A stretch of DNA of 64,000 bases from CAZNKU01 sp045545235 (GCA_045545235.1 JAZQAN010000065.1:36184-100183); one strand, 5' to 3'; shown: positions 1-8,335, numbered from the stretch's first letter. Notes: a model not told the origin generated them from the sequence alone. Translations and numbers: made by a program.

Positions 1-778
1 TAAGACCAAGTACGGAAAAAACAAATGCAAATGGAATAAAGTGTCTTAATCCCATAGCACCGGGACAAAGCTTCATTGTAATAACATTCCACATACCGTT
101 TTTTAACGCCATCTGGGCAATGCCCTTAATGGAATCTCTGCAATAGTACGAAAGTTTTATGTCATCTGCCATATAAATCTTGCCGCCGTTTTTGCGGATA
201 CGGTAATTCATTTCATTATCTTGGTTACGCACCAATCTTTCATCATAACCACCGTATTTTTTGAACACTTCTCTGCGAAATGCCCCAAAAGGTACTGTAT
301 CTACATAACCACTGCTTCCATTTGTACGAAACTGTGAATTTCCAACACCAAATTTAGAAGAAAGCATCTTTGCTATCGCATTGCCAACAAATCCTTCGGC
401 CTTTGTTTCGGCAACACCGCCAACATTTTCGGCATCTGTTGTGTCAAGATAGTGGACACATTTGGAAATGTAATCTTTGGCATAATCAGCGTGAGCATCT
501 AAACGAACAATATACATACCAACCGACGCAGAAATACCTATATTCATGGCAAATGGTACAATCTTATCCGGATTTTCGTACACTTTTATAAGGTTTGGAT
601 ATTTTTCACGATAGTCTTTTAATATATCCACCGTCTTATCCTTAGACATACCATCAACAAAAATCCATTCCATTTTTTCAATAGGGTAATCTTGTTCCAA
701 TAACGATTTAATACATTTGTCTATGTATTTTTCTTCATTATAGACCGGCATAACTACCGAAACGATAATGTTATCCAT
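1..778 (-). CDS. Family 2 glycosyltransferase, ExoA-like (3' end outside window)
   Basis: Read on the minus strand from ATG 778, preceded by an AAGGAG site. The frame stays open to the left edge, so the C-terminus is missing. The N-terminus shows the GT2 nucleotide-sugar fold: VVMPVYNEE near residue 10, a FVDGMSKDKT segment, then RLDAHADY, the acidic metal/nucleotide motif in ExoA-type enzymes. PFGAFRREVF and RNQDNEMNYRI further on are also typical of ExoA-like (succinoglycan-type) transferases. It probably adds a sugar to a lipid-linked surface glycan at the cytoplasmic face of the membrane; donor and acceptor cannot be read from sequence. It is the last visible gene of an operon with Ddl, a phosphoglycosyltransferase and an aminotransferase, 11 nt after ddl. 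Confidence 0.88.
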   Translation of the reverse strand, partial: MDNIIVSVVMPVYNEEKYIDKCIKSLLEQDYPIEKMEWIFVDGMSKDKTVDILKDYREKYPNLIKVYENPDKIVPFAMNIGISASVGMYIVRLDAHADYAKDYISKCVHYLDTTDAENVGGVAETKAEGFVGNAIAKMLSSKFGVGNSQFRTNGSSGYVDTVPFGAFRREVFKKYGGYDERLVRNQDNEMNYRIRKNGGKIYMADDIKLSYYCRDSIKGIAQMALKNGMWNVITMKLCPGAMGLRHFIPFAFVFSVLGL

Positions 779-789
779 AGCGTTCTCCT

Positions 790-1725
790 TTATTTTTCTA
801 AAGCAAGTTTTACAATTTTATCTACAAGCTGTGGGAACTCTATGCCCGTATATCTTGCAGAATCAGGCACAAGGCTCGTTGCCGTCATACCGGGAATTGT
901 ATTTATTTCTATAACATAAGGATTGTCATTTTCATCAACTATAAAATCTATTCTTGATACTCCGCGGCAACCTGTTTTTTCATAAGCTTCTTTTGCATAC
1001 TTGTTAACCTTCTTTGTTGCCTCGTCACTTATACGCGCAGGTATGATATGTTCACTCATACCGGGAGTATACTTTGATTCGAAATCATAAAATTCACATA
1101 CAGGAACAATTTCAATAATCGGGAAAACCTCCGGATTTTCATTACCTACAACAGGTACGGAAATTTCAACACCGGATACAAACTGTTCTGCAAGCATAAT
1201 ATCACCGTATTTAAGCACTTCTTCTATTGCCTCTGCAACAGAATCTTCATCACGGACAATAACAACACCAATGCTTGAACCCTGACACGGTGATTTCAAC
1301 ACAACCGGTAATCCAAGCTCGGAAATAAGTTCTTTTTTTATTTTTTCAACATCAGAACATTCTGATTTTGTATATTCAAGTGATTTTGGAGTAGGAATGC
1401 CACTTTGAACCAACACCTTTTTAGTAAGTGCCTTATCCATACAAATTGCACTTGCCGAAACTCCGGGTCCTGTATACGGAATACCCATCCATTCAAGCAT
1501 ACCCTGAATACATCCGTCCTCTCCACCCTTGCCGTGAAGAGCAAGGTAACATACGTCGGGCTTAATCTCCGCTATTTTATGGATATTATCAGCCTGAACA
1601 TCAAGTGTTTCTACATCATATCCGGCATCAACCAAAGCTTTCGCAACCGCATTACCGCTTTTAAGTGAAATTTCTCTTTCTGTAGAAATACCACCCATAA
1701 GTACCAAAACTTTTTCTTTGCTCAT
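790..1725 (-). CDS. ddl: D-alanine--D-alanine ligase
   Basis: ATP-grasp enzyme of 311 residues, the normal Ddl length. It joins two D-alanines using ATP to make the dipeptide end of the peptidoglycan precursor. Visible landmarks are GGISTEREISLKSG at the N-terminus, HGKGGEDGCIQG, the MDK/LTKK segment, the KSPCQGSSIGV loop over ATP, an omega-loop region around YDFESKYTPGMSEH, and the C-terminal metal-binding EINTIPGMT. ATG 1725 has a GAGGT site 8 nt upstream. It sits 24 nt after a phosphoglycosyltransferase gene and before a GT2 gene, an unusual place for ddl. It may be the housekeeping copy or a second one serving the glycan; the sequence looks like an ordinary active Ddl. Confidence 0.93.
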   Translation of the reverse strand: MSKEKVLVLMGGISTEREISLKSGNAVAKALVDAGYDVETLDVQADNIHKIAEIKPDVCYLALHGKGGEDGCIQGMLEWMGIPYTGPGVSASAICMDKALTKKVLVQSGIPTPKSLEYTKSECSDVEKIKKELISELGLPVVLKSPCQGSSIGVVIVRDEDSVAEAIEEVLKYGDIMLAEQFVSGVEISVPVVGNENPEVFPIIEIVPVCEFYDFESKYTPGMSEHIIPARISDEATKKVNKYAKEAYEKTGCRGVSRIDFIVDENDNPYVIEINTIPGMTATSLVPDSARYTGIEFPQLVDKIVKLALEK

Positions 1726-1749
1726 TTGCCATTACCTCTATATAATAAA

Positions 1750-2472
1750 TTATTTTACCGCCGTTTTCTTTTCTTCGGCTTCTTCCTTCTTAAGTACCGC
1801 AAAAACAGTCATAAACATAAGCTTAATATCATAAAAGAAACCAAATTTTTCAATATATTCAAGATTATATTTCATTTTGTCGGGAAGTATGCGGTTTATA
1901 TATGTACTATCAGTATCCTCTGTCCCCGAAAGGAGTTTTTCTTCATCCTTATACTTTATGCTTGCAAGGGATGTAACACCTGCAGGAAGTAAAAGTGTTG
2001 CATACATTTCGTCAGTATATGCATCCACATACTTTTTAACTTCAGGACGTGTACCTACAAAAGACATAGTTCCTCTGAAAACATCTATAAGCTGACATAT
2101 TTCGTCAAGTCTGCACTTTCTTATAAAACTGCCCACCTTTGTTATGCGACTGTCATTATTAACAGTAACAAGAGAGCCTATTTTATCGGCGTTTGCAACC
2201 ATTGTACGGAATTTGAAAATTCTGAACTTTTTACCGAACTGCGTAATTCTTTCCTGTCTGTAAAATACAGGACCTTTTGAATCCACCTTAATTGCTATTG
2301 CAAGCACAAGAAAAACAGGTGATAAAATCACAAGCATAATTAATGATACAATAATATCAAAAAACCTTTTTAATATAAGCGAAAATGTTTTTTTCTTTAA
2401 AATATCGTAATACTTTTTAACATCTTCATTTTGAAATTCAGGTGCAAGGTCCTCAAATCTTTTAAGAAGCAT
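1750..2472 (-). CDS. Polyprenyl-phosphate phosphoglycosyltransferase (PglC/WcaJ-type catalytic domain)
   Basis: Bacterial sugar transferase of 240 residues. It lacks the multi-helix N-terminal domain of WcaJ/WbaP and so resembles the small monotopic PglC type. One hydrophobic stretch at about residues 42-62 would form the re-entrant membrane helix. It is followed by KGPVFYRQERI, the FRTM motif and the catalytic-type RLDE segment, then FVGTRPEV. The reaction transfers a sugar-1-phosphate from a UDP-sugar to undecaprenyl phosphate, the first step of a lipid-linked glycan. The gene begins 4 nt after the aminotransferase stop. A PglC-like enzyme beside a DegT aminotransferase suggests an amino- or di-N-acetylated sugar as first residue, which is inference. 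Confidence 0.9.
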   Translation of the reverse strand: MLLKRFEDLAPEFQNEDVKKYYDILKKKTFSLILKRFFDIIVSLIMLVILSPVFLVLAIAIKVDSKGPVFYRQERITQFGKKFRIFKFRTMVANADKIGSLVTVNNDSRITKVGSFIRKCRLDEICQLIDVFRGTMSFVGTRPEVKKYVDAYTDEMYATLLLPAGVTSLASIKYKDEEKLLSGTEDTDSTYINRILPDKMKYNLEYIEKFGFFYDIKLMFMTVFAVLKKEEAEEKKTAVK

Positions 2473-2476
2473 TTAA

Positions 2477-3682
2477 TCAACCCTCAATTATTTCCTTTAT
2501 ATTTTCAATAACGTATTCTACATCTTCCTCTGTCATAAGAGTGTTAAGAGGAAGGGTAACCTCATTTGCAAACTGATTGTATGCATTTGGATAATCCTTT
2601 ATGTCAAAACCAAGGTTTTTATACGCAGTGTGCATTGGCAGTGGTTTGTAATGAACGTTACACGCAATGCCGCGTTCTGCCATTTTTGTTATAAATTCGT
2701 TACGGAACTCACTGTCCTTGCCTGTAAGCCTCAAAAGATACAGATGTCCGCTTGAATAAATATCATCATTATAATGTTCAAGAGTTTCAACATCAAGGTC
2801 GCGAAGTCCGATATTGTACATAGATATAAGTCTTTTTCTCTTTTTCAGCATATGAGGATATCTCTCAAACTGTGCAAGACCTATTGCAGCCATAATATCT
2901 GTCATATTACATTTATAGTAAGGTGCAACAATGTCATATTCCCACGCACCAAGCTGTGTTTTTGCCAAAGCGTCCTTTGACTGACCGTGCAACGTAAGCA
3001 ACATAAACTTTTTATAAAGCTCTTCGTCATCAATTCCGTCTATTGTATTCCAGGTAAGGGCACCGCCTTCAGCCGTTGTAAGATTTTTAACCGCATGGAA
3101 AGAAAAACTTGTAAAGTCTGCAACAGAACCGCTTTTTCTACCCTTATATTCAGCACCAAAACCGTGTGCAGAATCAGCAAGTACCATTACTCTGCCAAGT
3201 GCCGCCTGATAATCGTTATGAGGTCTGAATAAATCCTTTTTAGCCTCAACTATTTCAAAAATTTTATCATAATCACACATAACACCCGCAATATCAACAG
3301 GGATAACTGCCTTTGTTCTTTCGGTAATGGCATCTGCAAGTTTATCATAATCCATCTGGTAGCTGTCCTTTGCAGTATCAACCAGAACAACCTTTGCACC
3401 TACATGACATATAACACTTGCACTTGCTGTATATGTATAAGCCGAAGTTATAACTTCATCTCCCTCGCCAATACCCATTGCCCGAAGTGCCATTTCCATA
3501 CAAGCTGTTGCAGAATTAAGACAAACCGCTTTTTTTGTACCACAGTATTCAGCAATATTGTTTTCGAATAATTTTGTTTTTGGTCCCGTAGTTATCCAAC
3601 CGCTTTTTAATACCTCTGCCACCATATCAATTTCCAAATCTGAAATATCCGGTGGTGAAAAAGGTATATTTCTTTTTTTCAC
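2477..3682 (-). CDS. DegT/DnrJ/EryC1-family sugar aminotransferase
   Basis: PLP-dependent aminotransferase of about 401 residues. Family landmarks are an N-terminal PFSPPDISDLEIDMV block, SGWITTGPKT, the NSATACMEMAL PLP-phosphate segment, ADSAHGFGA, and SFHAVKNLTTAEGG containing the PLP lysine. These enzymes convert 4-keto or 3-keto nucleotide sugars to amino sugars. I place the start at GTG 3682, 9 nt after a GGGGG ribosome site. An in-frame ATG at 3727 would add 15 residues unlike the family and lies inside a leader hairpin. First gene of the glycan operon, with a promoter at 3780-3808. The PglE-like pairing with the next gene suggests bacillosamine-type sugar synthesis, but no dehydratase or acetyltransferase is visible here. 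Confidence 0.9.
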   Translation of the reverse strand: MKKRNIPFSPPDISDLEIDMVAEVLKSGWITTGPKTKLFENNIAEYCGTKKAVCLNSATACMEMALRAMGIGEGDEVITSAYTYTASASVICHVGAKVVLVDTAKDSYQMDYDKLADAITERTKAVIPVDIAGVMCDYDKIFEIVEAKKDLFRPHNDYQAALGRVMVLADSAHGFGAEYKGRKSGSVADFTSFSFHAVKNLTTAEGGALTWNTIDGIDDEELYKKFMLLTLHGQSKDALAKTQLGAWEYDIVAPYYKCNMTDIMAAIGLAQFERYPHMLKKRKRLISMYNIGLRDLDVETLEHYNDDIYSSGHLYLLRLTGKDSEFRNEFITKMAERGIACNVHYKPLPMHTAYKNLGFDIKDYPNAYNQFANEVTLPLNTLMTEEDVEYVIENIKEIIEG

Positions 3683-3721
3683 AAAAAACAACCCCCATAA
3701 TAATTTTAAACACGACCAAAG

Positions 3722-3754
3722 CAGCATTCCTGTAATCTTTTTCAGAAAATGCTG
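3722..3754 (-). other. Leader hairpin upstream of the glycan operon
   Basis: Inverted arms CAGCATT (3722-3728) and AATGCTG (3748-3754) lie in the untranslated leader between the promoter at 3780-3808 and the GTG start at 3682. No U-run follows, so it does not look like a terminator. It could affect transcript stability or translation. Confidence 0.4.
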
Positions 3755-3779
3755 TCTGTAAATGCCTATAAGTAACTAT

Positions 3780-3808
3780 ATTATACAATAAGTATGCAAA
3801 AATTTCAA
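3780..3808 (-). promoter_or_regulatory. Sigma-A-type promoter of the glycan operon
   Basis: On the minus strand TTGAAA (3808-3803) and TATAAT (3785-3780) are separated by exactly 17 nt. The predicted start lies about 90 nt before the GTG of the aminotransferase gene. Confidence 0.7.
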
Positions 3809-3823
3809 CACCTTTTAATACAA

Positions 3824-3859
3824 AAAAGAAAATCAGAGTATAATTTCTGATTTTCTTTT
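3824..3859 (-). terminator. Intrinsic terminator after the rubredoxin-fusion gene
   Basis: Perfect 14-bp stem of AAAAGAAAATCAGA (3824-3837) and its complement (3846-3859) around an 8-nt loop. In the minus direction the 3' arm ends in a T-rich tract. It separates the apgM/rubredoxin unit from the glycan operon promoter. Confidence 0.75.
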
Positions 3860-3864
3860 CAACT

Positions 3865-4467
3865 TTATATTATTTTTTCAAAATCATCAGGCCCATGCTT
3901 GCAAAGCGGACACACATAGTTGTCCGGCAAAACCTCACCCTCATAGACATAACCGCAAATTTTACACCTGTATCCCTTAACCTTAGCTTCCGGTTTAGGC
4001 TTTATTTTACTATGGTAGTCATCATATGTTACAGACTTTTCGTCGTTTAAAATCTCAGCATCCTCAAGGTCAGCAACAAACATATAATGTGTACCAAAAT
4101 CCACAGTATCAATTACCTTACAGCTGAAATATGAATTGGAATATTTTGAAAGATATAAAAGTCCGTTTTCACTTCTTTTAACATCGGTAAATTCCACAAA
4201 TTTGTTCACATCGTTACCGGTTTGGAACCCAAAGTTCTTGAACACATCAAAAGTTACACTTTCAGAAAGAGTGCTTACATTAAACGCACCTGTTTTACGA
4301 ATCATATCCGCTGTTTTATTTGTCTTGTTAACAACAACAGCTACACGATTCGGGGTATTTGTAATTTGTGAAAATGTGTTGATAATACAGCCGTTGTCAA
4401 ATTCATTTTCCTTTGCAATTAAAACAAACAGACCATATGAAATTTTAAATAAAGCATTTGTATCCAT
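3865..4467 (-). CDS. Flavin reductase-rubredoxin fusion protein (Hrb-like)
   Basis: Two-domain redox protein of 200 residues. Residues 1-155 resemble the flavin-reductase-like FMN-binding domain (early NTFSQITNTPNRVAV block and a GAFNVSTLSE segment). Residues 166-200 are a rubredoxin with iron ligands Cys168, Cys171, Cys186 and Cys189. Such high-molecular-weight rubredoxins pass electrons from NAD(P)H through FMN and iron to partners such as flavodiiron proteins or rubrerythrin, and are found in anaerobes for oxygen or nitric oxide detoxification. ATG 4467 has a clear AAGGAG site. It lies 42 nt after apgM on the same strand and may be cotranscribed. No flavodiiron partner is present in the window. 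Confidence 0.9.
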   Translation of the reverse strand: MDTNALFKISYGLFVLIAKENEFDNGCIINTFSQITNTPNRVAVVVNKTNKTADMIRKTGAFNVSTLSESVTFDVFKNFGFQTGNDVNKFVEFTDVKRSENGLLYLSKYSNSYFSCKVIDTVDFGTHYMFVADLEDAEILNDEKSVTYDDYHSKIKPKPEAKVKGYRCKICGYVYEGEVLPDNYVCPLCKHGPDDFEKII

Positions 4468-4509
4468 AACATCGCTCCTTTTTTATTATTGTACCAACAT
4501 TAAGAAATT

Positions 4510-5703
4510 TTATCCATTAATGAATTTTTCCATCAATTTATGTCCAACCTCAATAAATTCACCTTTTTTACCATTTTCTTCTGTATAAGAAAGACCACAA
4601 TTTGAAGGATTATTACTGCGGTAAATTGCATACGGAACAGGCTCACCGGTATGTGTTCCTATATCAATTGGCGTAGGATGGTCAGGCATAATAAGAAAAG
4701 CAAAATCTTCCCCGCTTTCCTTAAGGAAATTATAAATCGGCCCTACCACCTTTTCATCAATAAGCTCTATGGAAAGCACTTTGGCATCTTTGTCAAAATG
4801 ATGTCCGCTTTCGTCCGGAGCTTCCATATGTATGTACACAAAATCATTTCTCTTCAGTGCATCAATTGCCGCTGCCGCTTTACCGTCAAAGTTAGAATCA
4901 ACATTTCCCGTAGCACCCTCAACTTCAATATTTTCCATTTCTGCACACAAGCCTATACCTTTTACAAGGTCAACTGCTGAAATAACAGCACCACTAACAC
5001 CATATTTTTCTTTAAAAGGCATAAGCGCCGCTTTTTTGCCCTGCCCCCACATCCAGATTGAATTAGCAGGCTTAAGACCACGTTCAATTCTGTTTTTATT
5101 AACCGGATGGTCCTTTAAAATATCATAACTTTTTTTCATAAGCTCAAGCATCAGCGGATGGTCAGGCAAATAATCCTTAACCTTTTTGCCTGTAATATCG
5201 TGAGGAGGTGTAAAATTAACACTTTCAATTTCATTATGCCAAAGCAAAAGATGTCTGTATGATATGCCTCCAAAGAATTTATAATCATCAGTTCCCAAAG
5301 CATCATCAACTGCCCTCATAAGCTGTCGACTTTCTTCTGTTGTAATTTCATCGGAACTGTAATCAACCATTGTTTTATCTTCATATACAGGCTCATCAGA
5401 AACCGTTACAACATTTGTACGGAAGGTTGTATCTGAGGGCAAAACTTCAATCCCCATACTTACTGCTTCAAGCGGAGAACGACCAGTATAAAATTCAACA
5501 GGATCATACCCCATAACAGATAAATTGGCAACATCACTTCCCGGACTGAACCCATCGGGAACGGTTTTTACCATACCAATTTCACCCATTTTGCAAAGCT
5601 TGTCTATATTCGGTTTATTTGCAACATCAAGAGGTGTTTTCCCACCAAGCTTTTCGCTTGGTACATCCGCCATTCCGTCGCCTAAAACAACTAAATATTT
5701 CAT
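4510..5703 (-). CDS. apgM: Cofactor-independent phosphoglycerate mutase, archaeal type
   Basis: Alkaline-phosphatase superfamily enzyme of 397 residues that interconverts 3- and 2-phosphoglycerate in glycolysis. It matches the short ApgM class rather than the ~510-residue GpmI class. Visible features are VVLGDGMADVP at the N-terminus, the catalytic-serine region GSDVANLSVMGYDP, and the metal-binding stretches EAPDESGHHFD and MPDHPTP near the C-terminus. The start is ATG 5703, 6 nt after an AGGTG site; a GTG 9 nt further upstream overlaps that site and is rejected. It is transcribed away from murA from a strong promoter at 5731-5759. Confidence 0.93.
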   Translation of the reverse strand: MKYLVVLGDGMADVPSEKLGGKTPLDVANKPNIDKLCKMGEIGMVKTVPDGFSPGSDVANLSVMGYDPVEFYTGRSPLEAVSMGIEVLPSDTTFRTNVVTVSDEPVYEDKTMVDYSSDEITTEESRQLMRAVDDALGTDDYKFFGGISYRHLLLWHNEIESVNFTPPHDITGKKVKDYLPDHPLMLELMKKSYDILKDHPVNKNRIERGLKPANSIWMWGQGKKAALMPFKEKYGVSGAVISAVDLVKGIGLCAEMENIEVEGATGNVDSNFDGKAAAAIDALKRNDFVYIHMEAPDESGHHFDKDAKVLSIELIDEKVVGPIYNFLKESGEDFAFLIMPDHPTPIDIGTHTGEPVPYAIYRSNNPSNCGLSYTEENGKKGEFIEVGHKLMEKFING

Positions 5704-5730
5704 AAAATTCACCTTTTTATTTTTTCTAAA

Positions 5731-5759
5731 ATTATACTATATCATGTACATAAAATCAA
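5731..5759 (-). promoter_or_regulatory. Sigma-A-type promoter of apgM
   Basis: Minus-strand TTGATT (5759-5754), 17-nt spacer and perfect TATAAT (5736-5731). The predicted transcript begins about 20 nt before the ATG. Confidence 0.75.
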
Positions 5760-5793
5760 TAGCTATAAAAAATATTTGACTTTTTTTCAAAAA

Positions 5794-5813
5794 ATTGTTG
5801 TATATTTAACAAT
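5794..5813. promoter_or_regulatory. Inverted repeat in the apgM-murA promoter region
   Basis: ATTGTT and AACAAT arms are separated by 8 nt and straddle a possible murA -10 (TATATT at 5801-5806, with TTGACT at 5776-5781, spacer 19). It could be an operator; no local regulator gene is linked to it. Confidence 0.3.
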
Positions 5814-5870
5814 TATGTGTTATTCTTAATGTATATGTTTATTAACAATAGGATAGGTAGGTGGACATGC

Positions 5871-7163
5871 TTGGACAGATTTGTAATAATGGGCGGGAAA
5901 AAGCTTGAGGGCGAAGTAACCATAAGCGGTGCAAAAAATGCCGCAGTTGCAATTATCCCGGCTGCATTATTGGTCGAAGGTACATGTACAATTGAAAATA
6001 TACCGGCTATTAACGACGTTGACGTAATTTGTAATATATTAGAAAAATTAGGTGCCAAAGTAGAATTTAAAGATAACAAACACACTTTAGTTCTTGACTG
6101 TTCACAGCTTAACAGCTATACAGCATCCTTTGAACAGGTTCAGCAAATGCGTGCATCATATTATCTTATCGGTGCTTTGCTTGGAAGATTTAATCACGCA
6201 GTTGTTGCCATGCCCGGCGGATGCAACTTTGGTGTACGCCCGATTGACCAGCACATAAAGGGTTTTGAAGCTTTAGGTGCAGCTGTAGATACAACCGGTG
6301 GCATAATCAATGCAAATGCAGAAAAGCTGGTTGCTTCTCACATATTTATGGATGTTGTTTCAGTAGGTGCTACAATAAATACAATCCTTGCCTCAGTACG
6401 TGCTGAAGGTATTACAGTTATTGAAAATGCCGCAAAGGAACCTCACGTAGTTGACTTTGCAAACTTCTTAAACGCCATGGGTGCACAAATTAAAGGTGCA
6501 GGTACAGATACTATACGTATTACAGGCGTTGAAAAATTGACAGGCGGTACATACTCTATAATCCCTGACCAGATTGAAGCAGGCACTTTTATGATTGCCG
6601 CAGCAGCAACGGGTGGTAATGTTTTAGTTAAAAACGTAATCCCAAAACATATGGAAAGTCTTTCCTCAAAGCTTGAGGAAATGGGTGCTGATGTGCAAGA
6701 GTTTGATGACAGTATATTGGTTTCACGTACAAAGCCTCTGAAAAAAGCAAATGTAAAGACATTGCCTTACCCCGGCTTCCCAACGGATTTGCAACCTCAG
6801 ATTGTTGCCCTTTTGTCAATTGCTGGCGGTACATCAATTGTTACTGAAAGCGTGTGGGACAACCGCTTTCAATATGTTGAGGAACTTCGCAGATTAGGTG
6901 CAAACATAAACGTTGACGGCAGAATTGCCATAGTTGAAGGGGTTCCTACCCTTACAGGTGCAACAGTTAAAGCAACCGACCTTCGTGCAGGTGCAAGTAT
7001 GGTTATTGCCGCATTGGCTGCCAACGGCGTTACTGAAGTTTATAATTTGAAATATATAGACAGAGGTTATGAGGATTTTGAACACAAGCTTCAGGCTTTA
7101 GGTGCACAAATTGTACGTAAAAGAAATGATAAACCCTCAGCAGAACAGGATTTGGCTTTATGA
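5871..7163 (+). CDS. murA: UDP-N-acetylglucosamine 1-carboxyvinyltransferase
   Basis: First committed enzyme of peptidoglycan synthesis: it moves enolpyruvate from PEP to UDP-GlcNAc. The product is 430 residues. The start is TTG 5871 (LDRFVIMGGKKLEG), 6 nt after AGGTGG, which gives the family's usual N-terminus. Landmarks are SGAKNAAVAIIPAAL, the catalytic loop PGGCNFGVRPIDQH with Cys118 (the fosfomycin target), and PGFPTDLQPQ followed by VWDNRF. The conserved cysteine implies normal fosfomycin sensitivity at this target. Its stop overlaps the next start by 4 nt (ATGA), so murA and walJ should be translationally coupled. Many Firmicutes carry two murA genes and which one this is cannot be decided here. 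Confidence 0.96.
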   Translation: MDRFVIMGGKKLEGEVTISGAKNAAVAIIPAALLVEGTCTIENIPAINDVDVICNILEKLGAKVEFKDNKHTLVLDCSQLNSYTASFEQVQQMRASYYLIGALLGRFNHAVVAMPGGCNFGVRPIDQHIKGFEALGAAVDTTGGIINANAEKLVASHIFMDVVSVGATINTILASVRAEGITVIENAAKEPHVVDFANFLNAMGAQIKGAGTDTIRITGVEKLTGGTYSIIPDQIEAGTFMIAAAATGGNVLVKNVIPKHMESLSSKLEEMGADVQEFDDSILVSRTKPLKKANVKTLPYPGFPTDLQPQIVALLSIAGGTSIVTESVWDNRFQYVEELRRLGANINVDGRIAIVEGVPTLTGATVKATDLRAGASMVIAALAANGVTEVYNLKYIDRGYEDFEHKLQALGAQIVRKRNDKPSAEQDLAL

Positions 7164-7945
7164 TAAAATTTCAATCTATTGTAAGCGGAAGCAGTGGAAA
7201 CTGTACTCTTGTTTGCAGTAACAAAACAAAAATTTTAATAGATTGTGGAATAAGCGGTAAGAAAATTACCGCTTATTTAAATGATATGGGTATATTGCCG
7301 GAAGAGCTTGATCGTATACTTGTAACTCACGAGCATATTGACCACACTAACGGTGTTGGTATATTATCGAGAAAGTTCAACATCCCCATCGTTGCAAGTG
7401 AAGGCACATGGGCAAATATGGGAATAGGTAAAATCCCTGATGAAAATCGTATTATATTTGAAAAACCTAACTCCTTTGAAATAGGTGATATAAAAATTAC
7501 CCCATTCGACATACCGCACGATGCCATGCAACCTACGGGATATGTTTTTGAGACAGAAGGTAAAAAACTTGCAATTGCAACAGATATCGGACACATTACC
7601 GATAAAGTTCTTGAAAATCTTACAGGTTGTGATGCTGTACTTTTAGAATCAAATTACGATGACCATATGCTTCAATCAGGACCATATCCATTGCATCTTA
7701 AAATGCGAATTGCAGGTGTAAATGGTCACCTTGCTAACAAAGATGCAGGAAATTTAGCAACACACCTTGCAAAAAATGGAACAAAATATATTATGCTTGG
7801 TCATTTAAGCAATGAAAATAATTCCCCGGAAATAGCTTTTTCAGAAGTGGCAAGAGAGCTTGAATTCGGAGGAATACAACCGGGGAAAGACGTTATGCTT
7901 TCTGTCGCACCACGGTATGATATAAGCGAAAACATTTTTAAATAA
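7160..7945 (+). CDS. walJ: WalJ/YycJ-type metallo-beta-lactamase-fold hydrolase
   Basis: Metal-dependent hydrolase of 261 residues. The N-terminal SIVSGSSGNCTLV is a hallmark of the YycJ/WalJ family, and the metal site HEHIDH is at residues 57-62. Further ligands are visible in HDAMQPTGYV, ATDIGH and LLESNYDDHML, and GHLSNEN follows near the C-terminus. WalJ in low-GC Gram-positives is usually in the walRK operon and has been linked to coordinating cell-wall division with replication; biochemically it resembles 5'-3' exonucleases. Here there is no walRK; the gene is fused by a 4-nt overlap to murA instead, which still suggests a cell-envelope link. Confidence 0.88.
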   Translation: MIKFQSIVSGSSGNCTLVCSNKTKILIDCGISGKKITAYLNDMGILPEELDRILVTHEHIDHTNGVGILSRKFNIPIVASEGTWANMGIGKIPDENRIIFEKPNSFEIGDIKITPFDIPHDAMQPTGYVFETEGKKLAIATDIGHITDKVLENLTGCDAVLLESNYDDHMLQSGPYPLHLKMRIAGVNGHLANKDAGNLATHLAKNGTKYIMLGHLSNENNSPEIAFSEVARELEFGGIQPGKDVMLSVAPRYDISENIFK

Positions 7946-8026
7946 AGATTCTTTATATAAACGAGTATAACACACTTTAAAAGGATGAAACAGGCATACA
8001 AATAAGAATTTGTGGGAGGTGGAAAA

Positions 8027-8242
8027 ATGAATAAAAAATGCCCGAACTGTGGTTCTGCAAATTTGATAGAAGGAAAACTCTCAACAGGTATCGGAGGGCT
8101 TGTTTTTGTTACGAAAAAATCTCAGAAAAAACTTCCATTTTCTCATAATTATTCAATATTAACTGCAACAGGATGTAAAGAATGCGGAACTGTGTTTGAT
8201 ATTCGCATGAATAACCCGCAAGCAATAGAAGAAAGCAAATAA
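8027..8242 (+). CDS. Small double-CxxC zinc-ribbon protein of unknown function
   Basis: A 71-residue protein from ATG 8027, preceded by GGGAGGTGG. A GTG at 8012 overlaps the ribosome site and is less likely. Two cysteine pairs (Cys5/Cys8 and Cys50/Cys53) probably bind one zinc ion as a ribbon, with a basic, glycine-rich middle (KKSQKKLPFSH). I do not recognise a named family. It is 81 nt after walJ and is followed by a strong terminator, so it may be the last gene of the murA-walJ unit or stand alone. Confidence 0.75.
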   Translation: MNKKCPNCGSANLIEGKLSTGIGGLVFVTKKSQKKLPFSHNYSILTATGCKECGTVFDIRMNNPQAIEESK

Positions 8243-8298
8243 AGAGTTATTTCAGATTGATTGAACCATAAATTCCAATTTATAAAACTAAAAATCTT

Positions 8299-8332
8299 AA
8301 AAGGAGCAGAGTTTATTAACTCTGCTCCTTTT
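8299..8332. terminator. Bidirectional intrinsic terminator
   Basis: Perfect 15-bp stem (arm 8299-8313 AAAAGGAGCAGAGTT, arm 8318-8332) with a TATT loop and T-runs on both strands. It serves the zinc-ribbon gene and the converging HAD gene. Confidence 0.9.
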
Positions 8333-8335
8333 AAA

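Noticed and set aside
370..591. Plus-strand frame opposite the GT2 gene
   Set aside because: No ribosome site, composition of a reverse-strand shadow, fully inside a clear glycosyltransferase frame.
3683..3727. Longer start for the DegT aminotransferase
   Set aside because: The 15 extra residues are unlike the family, and the ribosome site and hairpin leader support GTG 3682.
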